From positions 1 through 64,000 of the forward strand of contig JAQTQB010000002.1 in assembly GCA_028712475.1 (NCBI GenBank): 64,000 nucleotides of DNA. Direction: 5' to 3'. This document shows positions 24,476-32,510 of the stretch, in pieces. Position 1 is the first letter of the stretch. Every line of letters begins with the position of its first letter. The DNA is from Verrucomicrobiales bacterium. Lineage in GTDB: Bacteria; Verrucomicrobiota; Verrucomicrobiia; Limisphaerales; UBA11358. A model generated the notes under the pieces. It was not told the DNA's origin, made no database searches, and saw nothing but the letters and a program-made list of their open reading frames with translations. Made by a program: the position numbers and the translations under genes.

Positions 24476-25360
24476 CTAAATCAACACCGTCTGTCTCATG
24501 CTTGGCGATGTTCCCAGGTCTTCAAGCATTCCCTTGAATCCCCACCGCCTGAACAGTTCGCCCAATTGTCCGGCATCCGCCGGTTTTTCAACCAGGTTTT
24601 CCGGCGAAAAATCGCACGGCAAATCATCCTGCAACCGCACCAAATTCAAATTCCGCCGCACGGCTTCCGCCGAAGCGCGCAATGAAGCCCGCAGTTTTTC
24701 CTGCTTCACTTCATCCAGACGCCCAAACAACCCGTCCACCGAACCAAACCGGTTCAACATGCCGGCGGCGGTCTTTGATCCGACACCCGGCACGCCAGGA
24801 ATGTTGTCCACGCTGTCACCCATCAGGGCCAGCCAGTCCACAATCTGCGACGGCCCAACGCCGGTCTTGGCCCGCACCTGCTCGTCCGTCCAGACGGTTT
24901 CGCTTTTGTCGTTCGGATTTAACAACCCGACTTGCGGCGAGACCAGCTGCATAAAATCTTTATCCGAACTGGCAATGACCACGGCCATGCCCGCGTCCGA
25001 CGCGTGCCGCGACAGGCAGGCGATGTAATCATCGGCCTCCACGCCTTCGCGCCGGAATGACTCAACCCGCGCCGCTTTCAAATAACTGACTATCTCATCC
25101 AGTTGCGGCCTCAAATCGTCCGGCATTTCCGGACGCTGCGCCTTGTATCCTGGCAGAGCCGCCATGCGATGCGCACTCAATCCGCCGTCCCACACCACGA
25201 TCAAATGCGTCGGCTTGATGGTCGCACGCATCTTGGCCAGCATTTTGACGAATCCATAAATTGCATTCGTCGGCTGGCCCGACGGCGAACGCAACTCGCG
25301 GATCGCATAAAACGCGCGATAGGCGTAAGCATGGCCGTCAACAATCAGCAACCGGTTCAC
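24476..25360 (-). CDS. Stand-alone 5'-3' exonuclease (PolA N-terminal / flap endonuclease type)
   Basis: A 294-residue enzyme with a GTG start (GTGAACCGGTTGCTG). Residues 1-170 are the PIN-like catalytic domain: LLIVDGHAYAYRAFYAIREL, VVWDGG, EADDYIACL, and SSDKDFMQLV with the metal-binding acidic residues. Residues 170-260 are the helix-hairpin-helix DNA-binding region (GDSVDNIPGVPGVGSKTA). It matches the 5'-nuclease domain of DNA polymerase I but ends before any 3'-5' exonuclease or polymerase domain. Separate forms of this nuclease remove RNA primers or flaps. It lies between the secretin genes and the exported-protein genes on the same strand. Confidence 0.88.
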   Translation of the reverse strand: MNRLLIVDGHAYAYRAFYAIRELRSPSGQPTNAIYGFVKMLAKMRATIKPTHLIVVWDGGLSAHRMAALPGYKAQRPEMPDDLRPQLDEIVSYLKAARVESFRREGVEADDYIACLSRHASDAGMAVVIASSDKDFMQLVSPQVGLLNPNDKSETVWTDEQVRAKTGVGPSQIVDWLALMGDSVDNIPGVPGVGSKTAAGMLNRFGSVDGLFGRLDEVKQEKLRASLRASAEAVRRNLNLVRLQDDLPCDFSPENLVEKPADAGQLGELFRRWGFKGMLEDLGTSPSMRQTVLI

Positions 25361-25412
25361 AAATTTTCCCAAACACTGGAATTGACCCCGCCGCCTGCTG
25401 CAAAAGCGGCTA

Positions 25413-26078
25413 TTATTGCTTGACGTCCGCCGCTGCCGCCGCTGCCGGGCCGGGCTGGAACGTCTGCCCTGGCACCACCGGTTGCGTCGGAATGGCTGTC
25501 TGCGTAAACGGCAATTCATCGTCTGAATGCACCCGGTTGCCGGCCGGATCCACAATGGTGGCCGTCACAAAAATCATCAGGTTCTTTTTTGACACTTTTT
25601 TGGCCGAACTCTGAAACAAAATGCCAACCCCGGGTAAATCGCCAAGAACAGGAACTTTATCTTTGGTGCTTGCTGTAACGGCAGAAATCAACCCGCCAAT
25701 CACGATGGTCTGATTGTCCCAGATGTTCACCGTGGTGACCACTTGACGGACGGCGAACATAGGCAAACTGGTCGGCAATTGCACCACATTAAGCCCGCCC
25801 GTCACGTTGGGAACGGGCGGTGGATCCTGATAGCCCTGAAATTCGGTCAGTGACGGAATCAACGTCAAGTTGATAGTATAACCATCGGACAAAACGTAGG
25901 GGACAACATCCAGCACCGGACCGGTCTCAACCTGCTGGGTGACGGGGGTGATGGCGGAGACTCCGGGATTATTATTAACAACCTGCGCCTGGGCCACCTC
26001 GACCGCAGCAAAAGCGCCGCAAAGCAGCAACGCCGAAAACGTCAGTTTGGAAACCGTATTTGCCTTGAGTGATTTCAT
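25413..26078 (-). CDS. Secretin C-terminal half, separately exported polypeptide
   Basis: A 221-residue protein with its own signal peptide (LTFSALLLCGAFAAVEVAQA, cleaved near residue 31). The mature part is the second half of a bacterial secretin barrel: LDVVPYVLSDGYTINLTLIP (about 55-74), TVNIWDNQTIVIGGLI (about 117-132), and VPVLGDLPGVGILFQSSAKK followed by LMIFVTATIVDP. These are the conserved PulD/PilQ C-terminal strands. The upstream gene carries the first half and ends just before this part. The two genes are 23 bases apart with separate starts. The arrangement implies a two-chain secretin. The C-terminus is Ala/Pro-rich. Confidence 0.88.
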   Translation of the reverse strand: MKSLKANTVSKLTFSALLLCGAFAAVEVAQAQVVNNNPGVSAITPVTQQVETGPVLDVVPYVLSDGYTINLTLIPSLTEFQGYQDPPPVPNVTGGLNVVQLPTSLPMFAVRQVVTTVNIWDNQTIVIGGLISAVTASTKDKVPVLGDLPGVGILFQSSAKKVSKKNLMIFVTATIVDPAGNRVHSDDELPFTQTAIPTQPVVPGQTFQPGPAAAAAADVKQ

Positions 26079-26101
26079 TTTAGCTGGTGGTTAAATTATA
26101 A

Positions 26102-28402
26102 TTATTGGGTTGTGCCTGTGCCGGTCGTGGTGGCTGCCGTTCCTTGCTGGAAATCGTAGCCGGTGACGATGAATTCAAGCCGGGTTGCACGCATTTGTGT
26201 CTGTCGTCCGCTGGTGGTCACCACTTCCGGTTCCGCGAGAGCTTCTGCCCCGCTGCGCTGTTCCAAGGCTTTTATAACGACCCGGAAATTGGGATCCGTC
26301 ATGATGCCCGTCACCGTGGCGAGCGCCGGTGCGCCGAGGGGATTGCGGAGGCCGCCTGTCACCAGTTGATCGCCAGCTGACCCTGGAATCTGGCTGGCCG
26401 TCGTGTTCCCCGGAAACGTGCCCAACGGATTGGCCGCCGAAGTTGGAACATTCAGCGACGGCGCGCTGCCACCATTGGCAATGACCTTCCCATTCACAAA
26501 ATTTCCAAGATACCAGTCAAAGCCCAGCGCCGTATTGTCGTCCTGCAAGATTTCAATGAAACGGGATTTGATGTGAATCTGCGGAGCCACACGGTTCAAA
26601 ACTTCAATGGCATTTTCGATGGTGTCCAAATCCTGCGACGTGGCGCGGACAAACAGTTCACCGAGACGATCATTGAAAAAGAGGCTTTTACCAAGCCCGC
26701 CTGGCGTTGACGGATCCAAATTAACCCCCAGTGTGGAAAAGAAAAGCCGGGCTTGCGTGCTGATATCCACAGTCTGGCCAACGGTCGTCACATAATTGAC
26801 TCCGCCGTCGTTGTTGCCACCGCCAGCAGTGCCGCCAGCTCCACCTGCGCCAGTAGAGCGGCCACCGCCACCGCCACCACCACCACCACCACCACTGCCC
26901 GTCGAACGCAGGCCAGATGAACCGGGCGCCACGTTGATTATCGGCACAACCGCGCCGTTGTTGTTATTGCCATTGTTGCCGCCACCGCCACCGCCACCGC
27001 CGCCACCGCCGCCGCCGCTGGTGCCGCCACCAGTGCTGCCGCCACCAGAACTGCTGTTGGCCGAACCAAAGCTCTGCGCGCTCACGGCCTGCAAGCCCTG
27101 CTCAAATGTGTTCGGGTCAACTCTGAAATGACGGCTGTAAAGCGTCGGGGTTTCCGCTCCCTTGGCGGAAAAGACGATCGCATAATCTTGAACGCTGTAT
27201 TTTATCGGATGATCGGCCACCTGGACGATGGCATCCAACACGTCCGCCAGACGCACATCGCTCAAACCCGGGTTCATTTTGATGATCACCGTGTTCAGGT
27301 CAACCGCTTCAGCAGCAGTGGCGGCGGGAGCCACCGGCAAACCTGTGGCGGGATCAACTGTCTGGGCGGCGGGAAAGCCGCGCTCGGCAAAACCACCGCC
27401 GCCGGCAGCCGGGGCGAGCGTTGCAACGGAGTTGTCCGGATTGGGGTTGATCAAAAAATTGATGCCCTTTTTTTCGGGATCCCGGATTTTGGCCTGCTCG
27501 CTCAAGTTGCGGACGACCTCGCTCAACGGCAGCCCGTCATATAATGCGTCCATGCGGATGCGGTCCAGCTTGCTGACAATCGCCTGCCGTCCGGCACCGG
27601 TGTAGATCAAATTTGTCATCGCGTAGGCGTTCGGCGTCGGCAAACTTGTGTTCGGCCCGAGTCTTTCCCAGGCCTTCTCCACTTGCACAATGCGTTCACC
27701 GCTGGCCACGGTGTGCATCCGTTCTTCGCGCGCATAACGGGCCTGCTTGGTCAGGTTCAAATAGTAATAGGCACCGGTGTTGTTCGGGTCGAGTTTCAAG
27801 GCGGCATTAAATTTTGCATCCGCTTCTTCCAGTTTGCCCATCTCGTAAAGCAGCTTGCCGTCCTGCACCAGGGTGCCCGCATCGGTCTTCTCGTTCATGA
27901 TGGCTGGAACCTTTTCGAGCGTCGGGAGAGAGGGGGTTTTGCCGCGCATGGCGGCCATCATCTGGTCGTTCTGTTTTTTGAAGGCGATGGCTGCGGAATT
28001 GTTCGGATCCACCTTCAGCACGCGGCTGACTTCGGTGTTGGCTGCGTTCAAGTCACCGTTGCCCTGCGCCTGGCGGGCGAGCTGGAGCCGGGTTGAATCA
28101 AGGCCGGAAATGGTCTGCTCCTTTTCACTGTCAACGCCGGATCCGACTTGCTGCACCAGCGTATAAGCATCCTCGTAATATTTTGCGGCCGCCGTCAGAT
28201 CCCCGCGCGCGGCGGCACTGCTGGCTTCCGCAAGTTTTTGGCGCAGCACGATGGTGTTGGCCTGCCGGACCACACCTTCATTGACCGCCACATCGGTGGC
28301 GCTGTTTTGCGCCGACAGGCTGGCAACGGAGGCCAGCAGGAAAATGAAGCCGAGCGAGAGGGAAGCTGCTTTTGTCATGGTTGGTTTCAAGTTGATCTTC
28401 AA
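26102..28402 (-). CDS. Secretin N-terminal part with TPR region (Amuc_1098-like)
   Basis: A 766-residue protein with a signal peptide (AASLSLGFIFLLASVASLSA). Residues 35-235 are TPR-like helices (DLTAAAKYYEDAYTLVQQ, LEEADAKFNAALKLDPNNTG). Secretin periplasmic N domains follow (DVRLADVLDAIVQVADHPIK). Two poly-Gly tracts near 461-473 and 503-514 act as linkers. The first half of the secretin domain runs from about 590 (APQIHIKSRFIEI) to ALAEPEVVTTSGRQTQMRAT, after which the chain ends in a Thr-rich tail. A complete secretin would continue with the segment encoded by the next gene. Secretins form outer-membrane channels for type II secretion or type IV pili. Confidence 0.88.
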   Translation of the reverse strand: MKINLKPTMTKAASLSLGFIFLLASVASLSAQNSATDVAVNEGVVRQANTIVLRQKLAEASSAAARGDLTAAAKYYEDAYTLVQQVGSGVDSEKEQTISGLDSTRLQLARQAQGNGDLNAANTEVSRVLKVDPNNSAAIAFKKQNDQMMAAMRGKTPSLPTLEKVPAIMNEKTDAGTLVQDGKLLYEMGKLEEADAKFNAALKLDPNNTGAYYYLNLTKQARYAREERMHTVASGERIVQVEKAWERLGPNTSLPTPNAYAMTNLIYTGAGRQAIVSKLDRIRMDALYDGLPLSEVVRNLSEQAKIRDPEKKGINFLINPNPDNSVATLAPAAGGGGFAERGFPAAQTVDPATGLPVAPAATAAEAVDLNTVIIKMNPGLSDVRLADVLDAIVQVADHPIKYSVQDYAIVFSAKGAETPTLYSRHFRVDPNTFEQGLQAVSAQSFGSANSSSGGGSTGGGTSGGGGGGGGGGGGGNNGNNNNGAVVPIINVAPGSSGLRSTGSGGGGGGGGGGGRSTGAGGAGGTAGGGNNDGGVNYVTTVGQTVDISTQARLFFSTLGVNLDPSTPGGLGKSLFFNDRLGELFVRATSQDLDTIENAIEVLNRVAPQIHIKSRFIEILQDDNTALGFDWYLGNFVNGKVIANGGSAPSLNVPTSAANPLGTFPGNTTASQIPGSAGDQLVTGGLRNPLGAPALATVTGIMTDPNFRVVIKALEQRSGAEALAEPEVVTTSGRQTQMRATRLEFIVTGYDFQQGTAATTTGTGTTQ

Positions 28403-28431
28403 TCAGTCTGTTGACGCAAAATATCAAGCCA

Positions 28432-29226
28432 TCATGGCGTGTATCGCAAAGTTGTGTGTTTCTGGTTTGATTGGGCTGACAATATCACTTCGTCTGGATC
28501 AATTGCAACGACAATGTAATCTTCGCCACCGAAAGAAATGGATGAATTCTCACGCCGTCCGATAAAAGTTTTCTTGTCCAGATCATACTTCAAATCCGCC
28601 GCGTAGGCATCCGCACGTTTGAAGGGTTTTTGTTTGGACACCGACACCATCTCGCCGCTGTCGGCCAGTTTCAAAATCAACTCGCTTGGATTTTCGGGGG
28701 CGCCTTTGACCTCAACCAGCGTGAAGGCATCCTTCTTCCTGTCATCCATCGAGGCAAAACGCTTTTGTTTTTGGCGCAGCGCCGGAGTCGCCGCCGCCTG
28801 ACGTTCTATGCCGATGACATAGCGCGCCCCAAGTTCGTTGGTCGTCACCTGATCCAGCGTCACCACCAGATAGAGCGGCGTGATCTTGGTGACGACGGCC
28901 GCTCCGGCACCAGTTTCATTTCCTGTCTTGATTTTAATCGGATTGCCATCGATCCCTTTTTTCCAATCCATCGGGTTGAACAGCTTGTTGGTCGTGAAAA
29001 AATCAAAGTTAGCCCGCGCAAGCAGCCGCTCCGAGGCGCTTTTCTGCCGCGTCAAATCCAGCGCCGGCAGCGGCGGGACTTTGGGGGTTGTATATTCATC
29101 CCCCAATCTTTTTATTTCCTCCTGATCTCTGGAAATCATAAACGGCAAAACCACGAGCGCGCCTACCAAGCCCGCCAGCACGGCGCTCAATATGATTTTC
29201 TCGTAATGTTTTTTGACAAATTCCAT
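28432..29226 (-). CDS. Amuc_1099-like pilus-associated inner-membrane protein
   Basis: A 264-residue protein with one N-terminal membrane segment (IILSAVLAGLVGALVVLPFM) after a basic cytoplasmic start. A periplasmic domain of beta-rich character follows (KITPLYLVVTLDQVTTNELG, YIVVAIDPDEVILS). Its position between the Amuc_1100-like gene and the secretin gene is the position of Amuc_1099 in the Akkermansia muciniphila type IV pilus-like locus. The topology suggests a PilP-like bridge between inner-membrane components and the secretin; that role is inference. The start is 4 bases after the previous stop. Confidence 0.7.
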   Translation of the reverse strand: MEFVKKHYEKIILSAVLAGLVGALVVLPFMISRDQEEIKRLGDEYTTPKVPPLPALDLTRQKSASERLLARANFDFFTTNKLFNPMDWKKGIDGNPIKIKTGNETGAGAAVVTKITPLYLVVTLDQVTTNELGARYVIGIERQAAATPALRQKQKRFASMDDRKKDAFTLVEVKGAPENPSELILKLADSGEMVSVSKQKPFKRADAYAADLKYDLDKKTFIGRRENSSISFGGEDYIVVAIDPDEVILSAQSNQKHTTLRYTP

Positions 29227-29230
29227 GAAC

Positions 29231-30169
29231 TTATTTTTTGGGGAACGGTTTCACAATCACCACTTCAATCGTGACGCGCAAAAGCTGTTCATTCAAGAAA
29301 GTCTGCAGCCCGCCTTTTCCGGCCCCGGGCGCGGGCGCAACCGGCGGCGTATAACCTCCGCCAGGATAACCACCCCCATAGCGTCCAAACGCGCCGGATG
29401 CGTCAGGCACGCCAATCGAAGCCGTCGCGCCAGCAGGGGAAACATTTAGGCCCTTGACAATAAATCCGTTCGGCGCGGCGGCAAAACCGGTCAGCACCGC
29501 CGCCAGTTCAGGAGTGAAGGACCGGAAGGTGACCGCATAAGGCGTCAATACGGCAAGGTCGTTGGTGACGGCGGGATCAGCAATGTAGTCAGACTGCGAA
29601 CCGGCAGCATCGTCGTCTGACACCCGGAGACGCTGGATGCTGTCGAACGAGTTGACGCGTGCCGCAAAAAGAATTTCCGAAATGGTCTTCACTTCTCCGA
29701 GCTGCACCGCCAGCGGCGCGAGGCTGCCGGGCGCGAACCGGACAATCGAGCGTTGTGCTTCAAACGAAAAACCATACTTCGGCGGCAACTGGACGCTTGC
29801 GGTTTCCGCCTCACGTTGCAACTGGTCAATCGTCCGGCGCAGGGCGGCGGCAAAAGCCTCGCTGGTCACTTCCGGCAAATTGGGAATGGCCGCAATCGGC
29901 TTGAAATAATTTCCCGTCTGGTCGGTCCAAGCGCGGATTTCACGCTCCTGATCCTTGGCGGTCTGGGTATTGTTTATCTTCTTGCCGTCGCCGGGGGCTG
30001 GTTTCTGACTGTTAAGCGTCTGGAGATTGCCGTAGATCTCATTCAGTTTTTGAAACGCCACCGAGTTGTGGTTCCAGCCCTTAAAATTATAAAAGGCCGC
30101 CGCACCCAGCAGCAGCAAAGCGATGGCGCCGCCAATTGCAAAAAAAAGATTTCGTTTGATCCAGGCCAT
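29231..30169 (-). CDS. Amuc_1100 family pilus-associated membrane protein
   Basis: A 312-residue protein with one membrane helix (LFFAIGGAIALLLLGAAAFY) and a long periplasmic part that starts with a coiled helical region. The layout matches Amuc_1100 of Akkermansia: helical stalk, alpha/beta domain (LPPKYGFSFEAQR), second alpha/beta domain (LTPYAVTFRSFTPELAAVLT), a Gly/Pro/Ala-rich stretch (about 265-290), and a last strand (LLRVTIEVVIVKPF). The gene order (PilM, this, Amuc_1099-like, secretin) is the same, which strengthens the call. It probably takes the PilO place in a pilus-like machine. The stop of the pilM gene lies 1 base upstream of this start codon. Confidence 0.82.
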   Translation of the reverse strand: MAWIKRNLFFAIGGAIALLLLGAAAFYNFKGWNHNSVAFQKLNEIYGNLQTLNSQKPAPGDGKKINNTQTAKDQEREIRAWTDQTGNYFKPIAAIPNLPEVTSEAFAAALRRTIDQLQREAETASVQLPPKYGFSFEAQRSIVRFAPGSLAPLAVQLGEVKTISEILFAARVNSFDSIQRLRVSDDDAAGSQSDYIADPAVTNDLAVLTPYAVTFRSFTPELAAVLTGFAAAPNGFIVKGLNVSPAGATASIGVPDASGAFGRYGGGYPGGGYTPPVAPAPGAGKGGLQTFLNEQLLRVTIEVVIVKPFPKK

Positions 30170-30170
30170 A

Positions 30171-32009
30171 TTACAGTTTCAACGGATTTTGCAGCATGAC
30201 CGTGATGCCGAACGTGAATGTGCCGCTGGCATTGTCCGGCGTGATCTGACCGGTGAGCTGCGTTGTCTTCGGATCAAAGATCGGACACGCCTTTAACTGG
30301 GTTTCCACCGCATAGGCAATCTCGCTGTTCGCCGAGGGATCAATGCTGGTTAAATCCACGGCGCGACAAATCAAATTGATGGGCGTCCCTTGATTGACGC
30401 CCGCCGCAGCCGCATCCGGATTGGGAGCTTCCGGGGCGGGCCTCCCCTGATTATATCTTCCGGCAAATTCAGGATTATTATACACAGGCATCGGGTTTGC
30501 CATCATGCCACCGCTGGCGCTCTGCAAATCCGGCAGCGTCGTCATCTGCTCGATCCAGATGCCGACCTCGACATTCGACTTTTGTGCGGACAGTTTTTTC
30601 TTGACGTCATCCTCGGAGCGGATGAGCACGCCACGCAGTTGCGCCAGGACATCCCCCCAATAATACCGCTGTTCCAACCAGGTGGTGATCTGGTCGGCTT
30701 CCTTTTGGGCCGCCTGCAGCCTCGAATAAACTTTTTTGAACGCATCATACTTTAACTGGATCGCCTGAACCTTCGGCTCCAGCTCCTTGATTTCCTCTTC
30801 TTTTGATTGCGCCAGCTTTTCAAACAGGAATCCGACCGCAAACGCCACCAGCACGAGACTGAAAACCGTGGCAATGAAATAGGGCTTCTTCTGGTTGAAA
30901 GCCTGCCAGCGCAAGGTGCTGTCGGGCATCAGATTCATTTCCACCGGGCAATGCGCCAGATTCCGCAGGCCGAGACCGACGACTTCGCCAAGCGAATGGG
31001 CCACCCGCGCGAGCTCTTCCAGATTGACCGCCGGATCAATCTGGATGTTGCGGAGCGGATTGAAATATTCGACGGGGATGTTCAGCTTCTCGGCAAAAAA
31101 CTGCGCCGTGTAGGGCATTATGGACGCGCCGCCGGACAGGAACAACCGCTGCGGCGCCGCCCCGCCCTGCTGGCCGCGATAAAACTGCAAGGTCGAGTTG
31201 ACCTGGATGTGCAGCTTGGTCATGAACTGTCGCGCGATCTTGGAGATGGCCGCCTGGTGCGGGTTTTCCGGCTCTTCATACGCGCCGCCCAGGCTCACGA
31301 ATCCTTCGGCGATCTTGATTTTTTCCGCCTCGTCAAATTTCAGCTTCGCCTCGTTCGCAAAATCCTGCGTGATGCCATTCGCCCCAAGGTTGATGCTGCG
31401 CGAAAAAACCTTCCCCTTCTCGAAGAACAGCAGGTTGCTGGTCTTGGCCCCGATGTCCAGCAGCATGGCGCATTCTTCGAGGTCGCCATAATTATACCGG
31501 AAGGCGTTGCACAGGGCGGCGGGCGAGGCATCGCACAAATTCAGCCGCAGCTTCGCCTGTGCGGCCACGCGGAACAGTCCCTCAACCACGTCGGACTTGA
31601 CGGCGACCAACAATACTTCCAGTTCGCCGCCGGGCGCGGAACCCAGAATCTGGTAATCCCAGACCACCTCCGCCAGCGGGAACGGCACGTTCTGCTGCGC
31701 CTCGTATTGGATGATCTGCGTCACCTTGGTCGCGTCCACCGGCGGCAGCTTGACGAACTTGGAAAAAACATGGAAGCCCGGCGCGCAGACGTTGACGTTT
31801 TTACCCTTGATGCCTTTTTCAGCGAGCGTTTCCTGAAGGGCTTTGAGAATGACCGCTTCGCGCGTGGCATCCACCGAGCCTTCCAGCCCGAGCGGCTTGA
31901 TGACAAAACTTTTGAGGGACAATCCGCCGGCCTCGTTCGTCTCGAACTCCGCGAGCTTGAGGCTGCCCGCCCCAAAATCAACCGTCAAAAATGATTTTAC
32001 ATTCAGCAT
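30171..32009 (-). CDS. pilM: PilM-like ATPase fused to a PilN-like membrane segment (Amuc_1101-like)
   Basis: A 612-residue protein. Residues 1-345 are a PilM/FtsA-type actin-like domain: SFLTVDFGAGSLKLAEFE, IQYEAQQNVPFPLAEVVWDY, MLLDIGAKTSNLLFFEKGKV and RLFLSGGASIMPYTAQFFA. A single membrane helix follows near 375-395 (FIATVFSLVLVAFAVGFLFE), then a coiled coil (EEEIKELEPKVQAIQLKYD) and a periplasmic domain, the layout of PilN. In Proteobacteria PilM and PilN are separate proteins joined by the PilN tail, so this is a natural fusion. It would be the inner-membrane base of the pilus-like machine. It is the first gene of the minus-strand operon. Confidence 0.88.
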   Translation of the reverse strand: MLNVKSFLTVDFGAGSLKLAEFETNEAGGLSLKSFVIKPLGLEGSVDATREAVILKALQETLAEKGIKGKNVNVCAPGFHVFSKFVKLPPVDATKVTQIIQYEAQQNVPFPLAEVVWDYQILGSAPGGELEVLLVAVKSDVVEGLFRVAAQAKLRLNLCDASPAALCNAFRYNYGDLEECAMLLDIGAKTSNLLFFEKGKVFSRSINLGANGITQDFANEAKLKFDEAEKIKIAEGFVSLGGAYEEPENPHQAAISKIARQFMTKLHIQVNSTLQFYRGQQGGAAPQRLFLSGGASIMPYTAQFFAEKLNIPVEYFNPLRNIQIDPAVNLEELARVAHSLGEVVGLGLRNLAHCPVEMNLMPDSTLRWQAFNQKKPYFIATVFSLVLVAFAVGFLFEKLAQSKEEEIKELEPKVQAIQLKYDAFKKVYSRLQAAQKEADQITTWLEQRYYWGDVLAQLRGVLIRSEDDVKKKLSAQKSNVEVGIWIEQMTTLPDLQSASGGMMANPMPVYNNPEFAGRYNQGRPAPEAPNPDAAAAGVNQGTPINLICRAVDLTSIDPSANSEIAYAVETQLKACPIFDPKTTQLTGQITPDNASGTFTFGITVMLQNPLKL

Positions 32010-32193
32010 TGCCGTAACTGTTTTGCCTGACCGCCAACCAAGTGCGCCCGGACTTTTTATTTTTTCGGGACAGCCCGTCTTAACTATGGGAAATTGTCCG
32101 CAGGGTCAAACAGAATTCTCAAAAAAAAAGCGAAAAGACGGATGCGCGGCAAAAAACATTGCGTCACGCCGCCGACTTTGGCTTCATCCTGAC

Positions 32194-32505
32194 GTGCCGA
32201 TTCAACCATCAGCCAACGCACCGGCTTCAAACCGCCGCCGCCTGAAAATTTTTTATTCAGGCCGCGTGCAGGGCGTCGGGTTTCGTTATGCCGCGAAAGC
32301 CCTCGCCGCCGGTTTTGAAATCAGCGGCACCATCCGCAATCTGCCCGACGGCCGCGTCGAACTCATCGCCGAGGGCACGCACGAGGAACTTGATGCCTTC
32401 CGCACCGCCATCCGCAATGAAGGTCTTGCTGGCTTTATCCGCGACGAGCAGGTAACTTGGGCCGACGCGCAAAATGAATTTCGCGGCTTTGAAATTTCCC
32501 GTTGA
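32194..32505 (+). CDS. acyP: Acylphosphatase
   Basis: A 103-residue protein if it begins at the GTG at 32194; no ATG is available. The domain is complete: FYSGRVQGVGFRYAAKALAA holds the phosphate loop and catalytic Arg, and GTIRNLPDGRVELIAEG holds the catalytic Asn. Acylphosphatases hydrolyse carboxyl-phosphate bonds. The protein extends into FRGFEISR at the end, as usual. The following phosphoesterase gene starts 5 bases after the stop on the same strand. The first 15-20 residues are variable, so the start is uncertain. Confidence 0.85.
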   Translation: MPIQPSANAPASNRRRLKIFYSGRVQGVGFRYAAKALAAGFEISGTIRNLPDGRVELIAEGTHEELDAFRTAIRNEGLAGFIRDEQVTWADAQNEFRGFEISR

Positions 32506-32510
32506 CCGAC

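Noticed and set aside
30807-31994. A 395-codon plus-strand open frame opposite pilM
   Set aside because: It is the antisense shadow of a well-supported PilM protein in G+C-rich DNA; its translation is Arg/Gln/His-rich with no domain.
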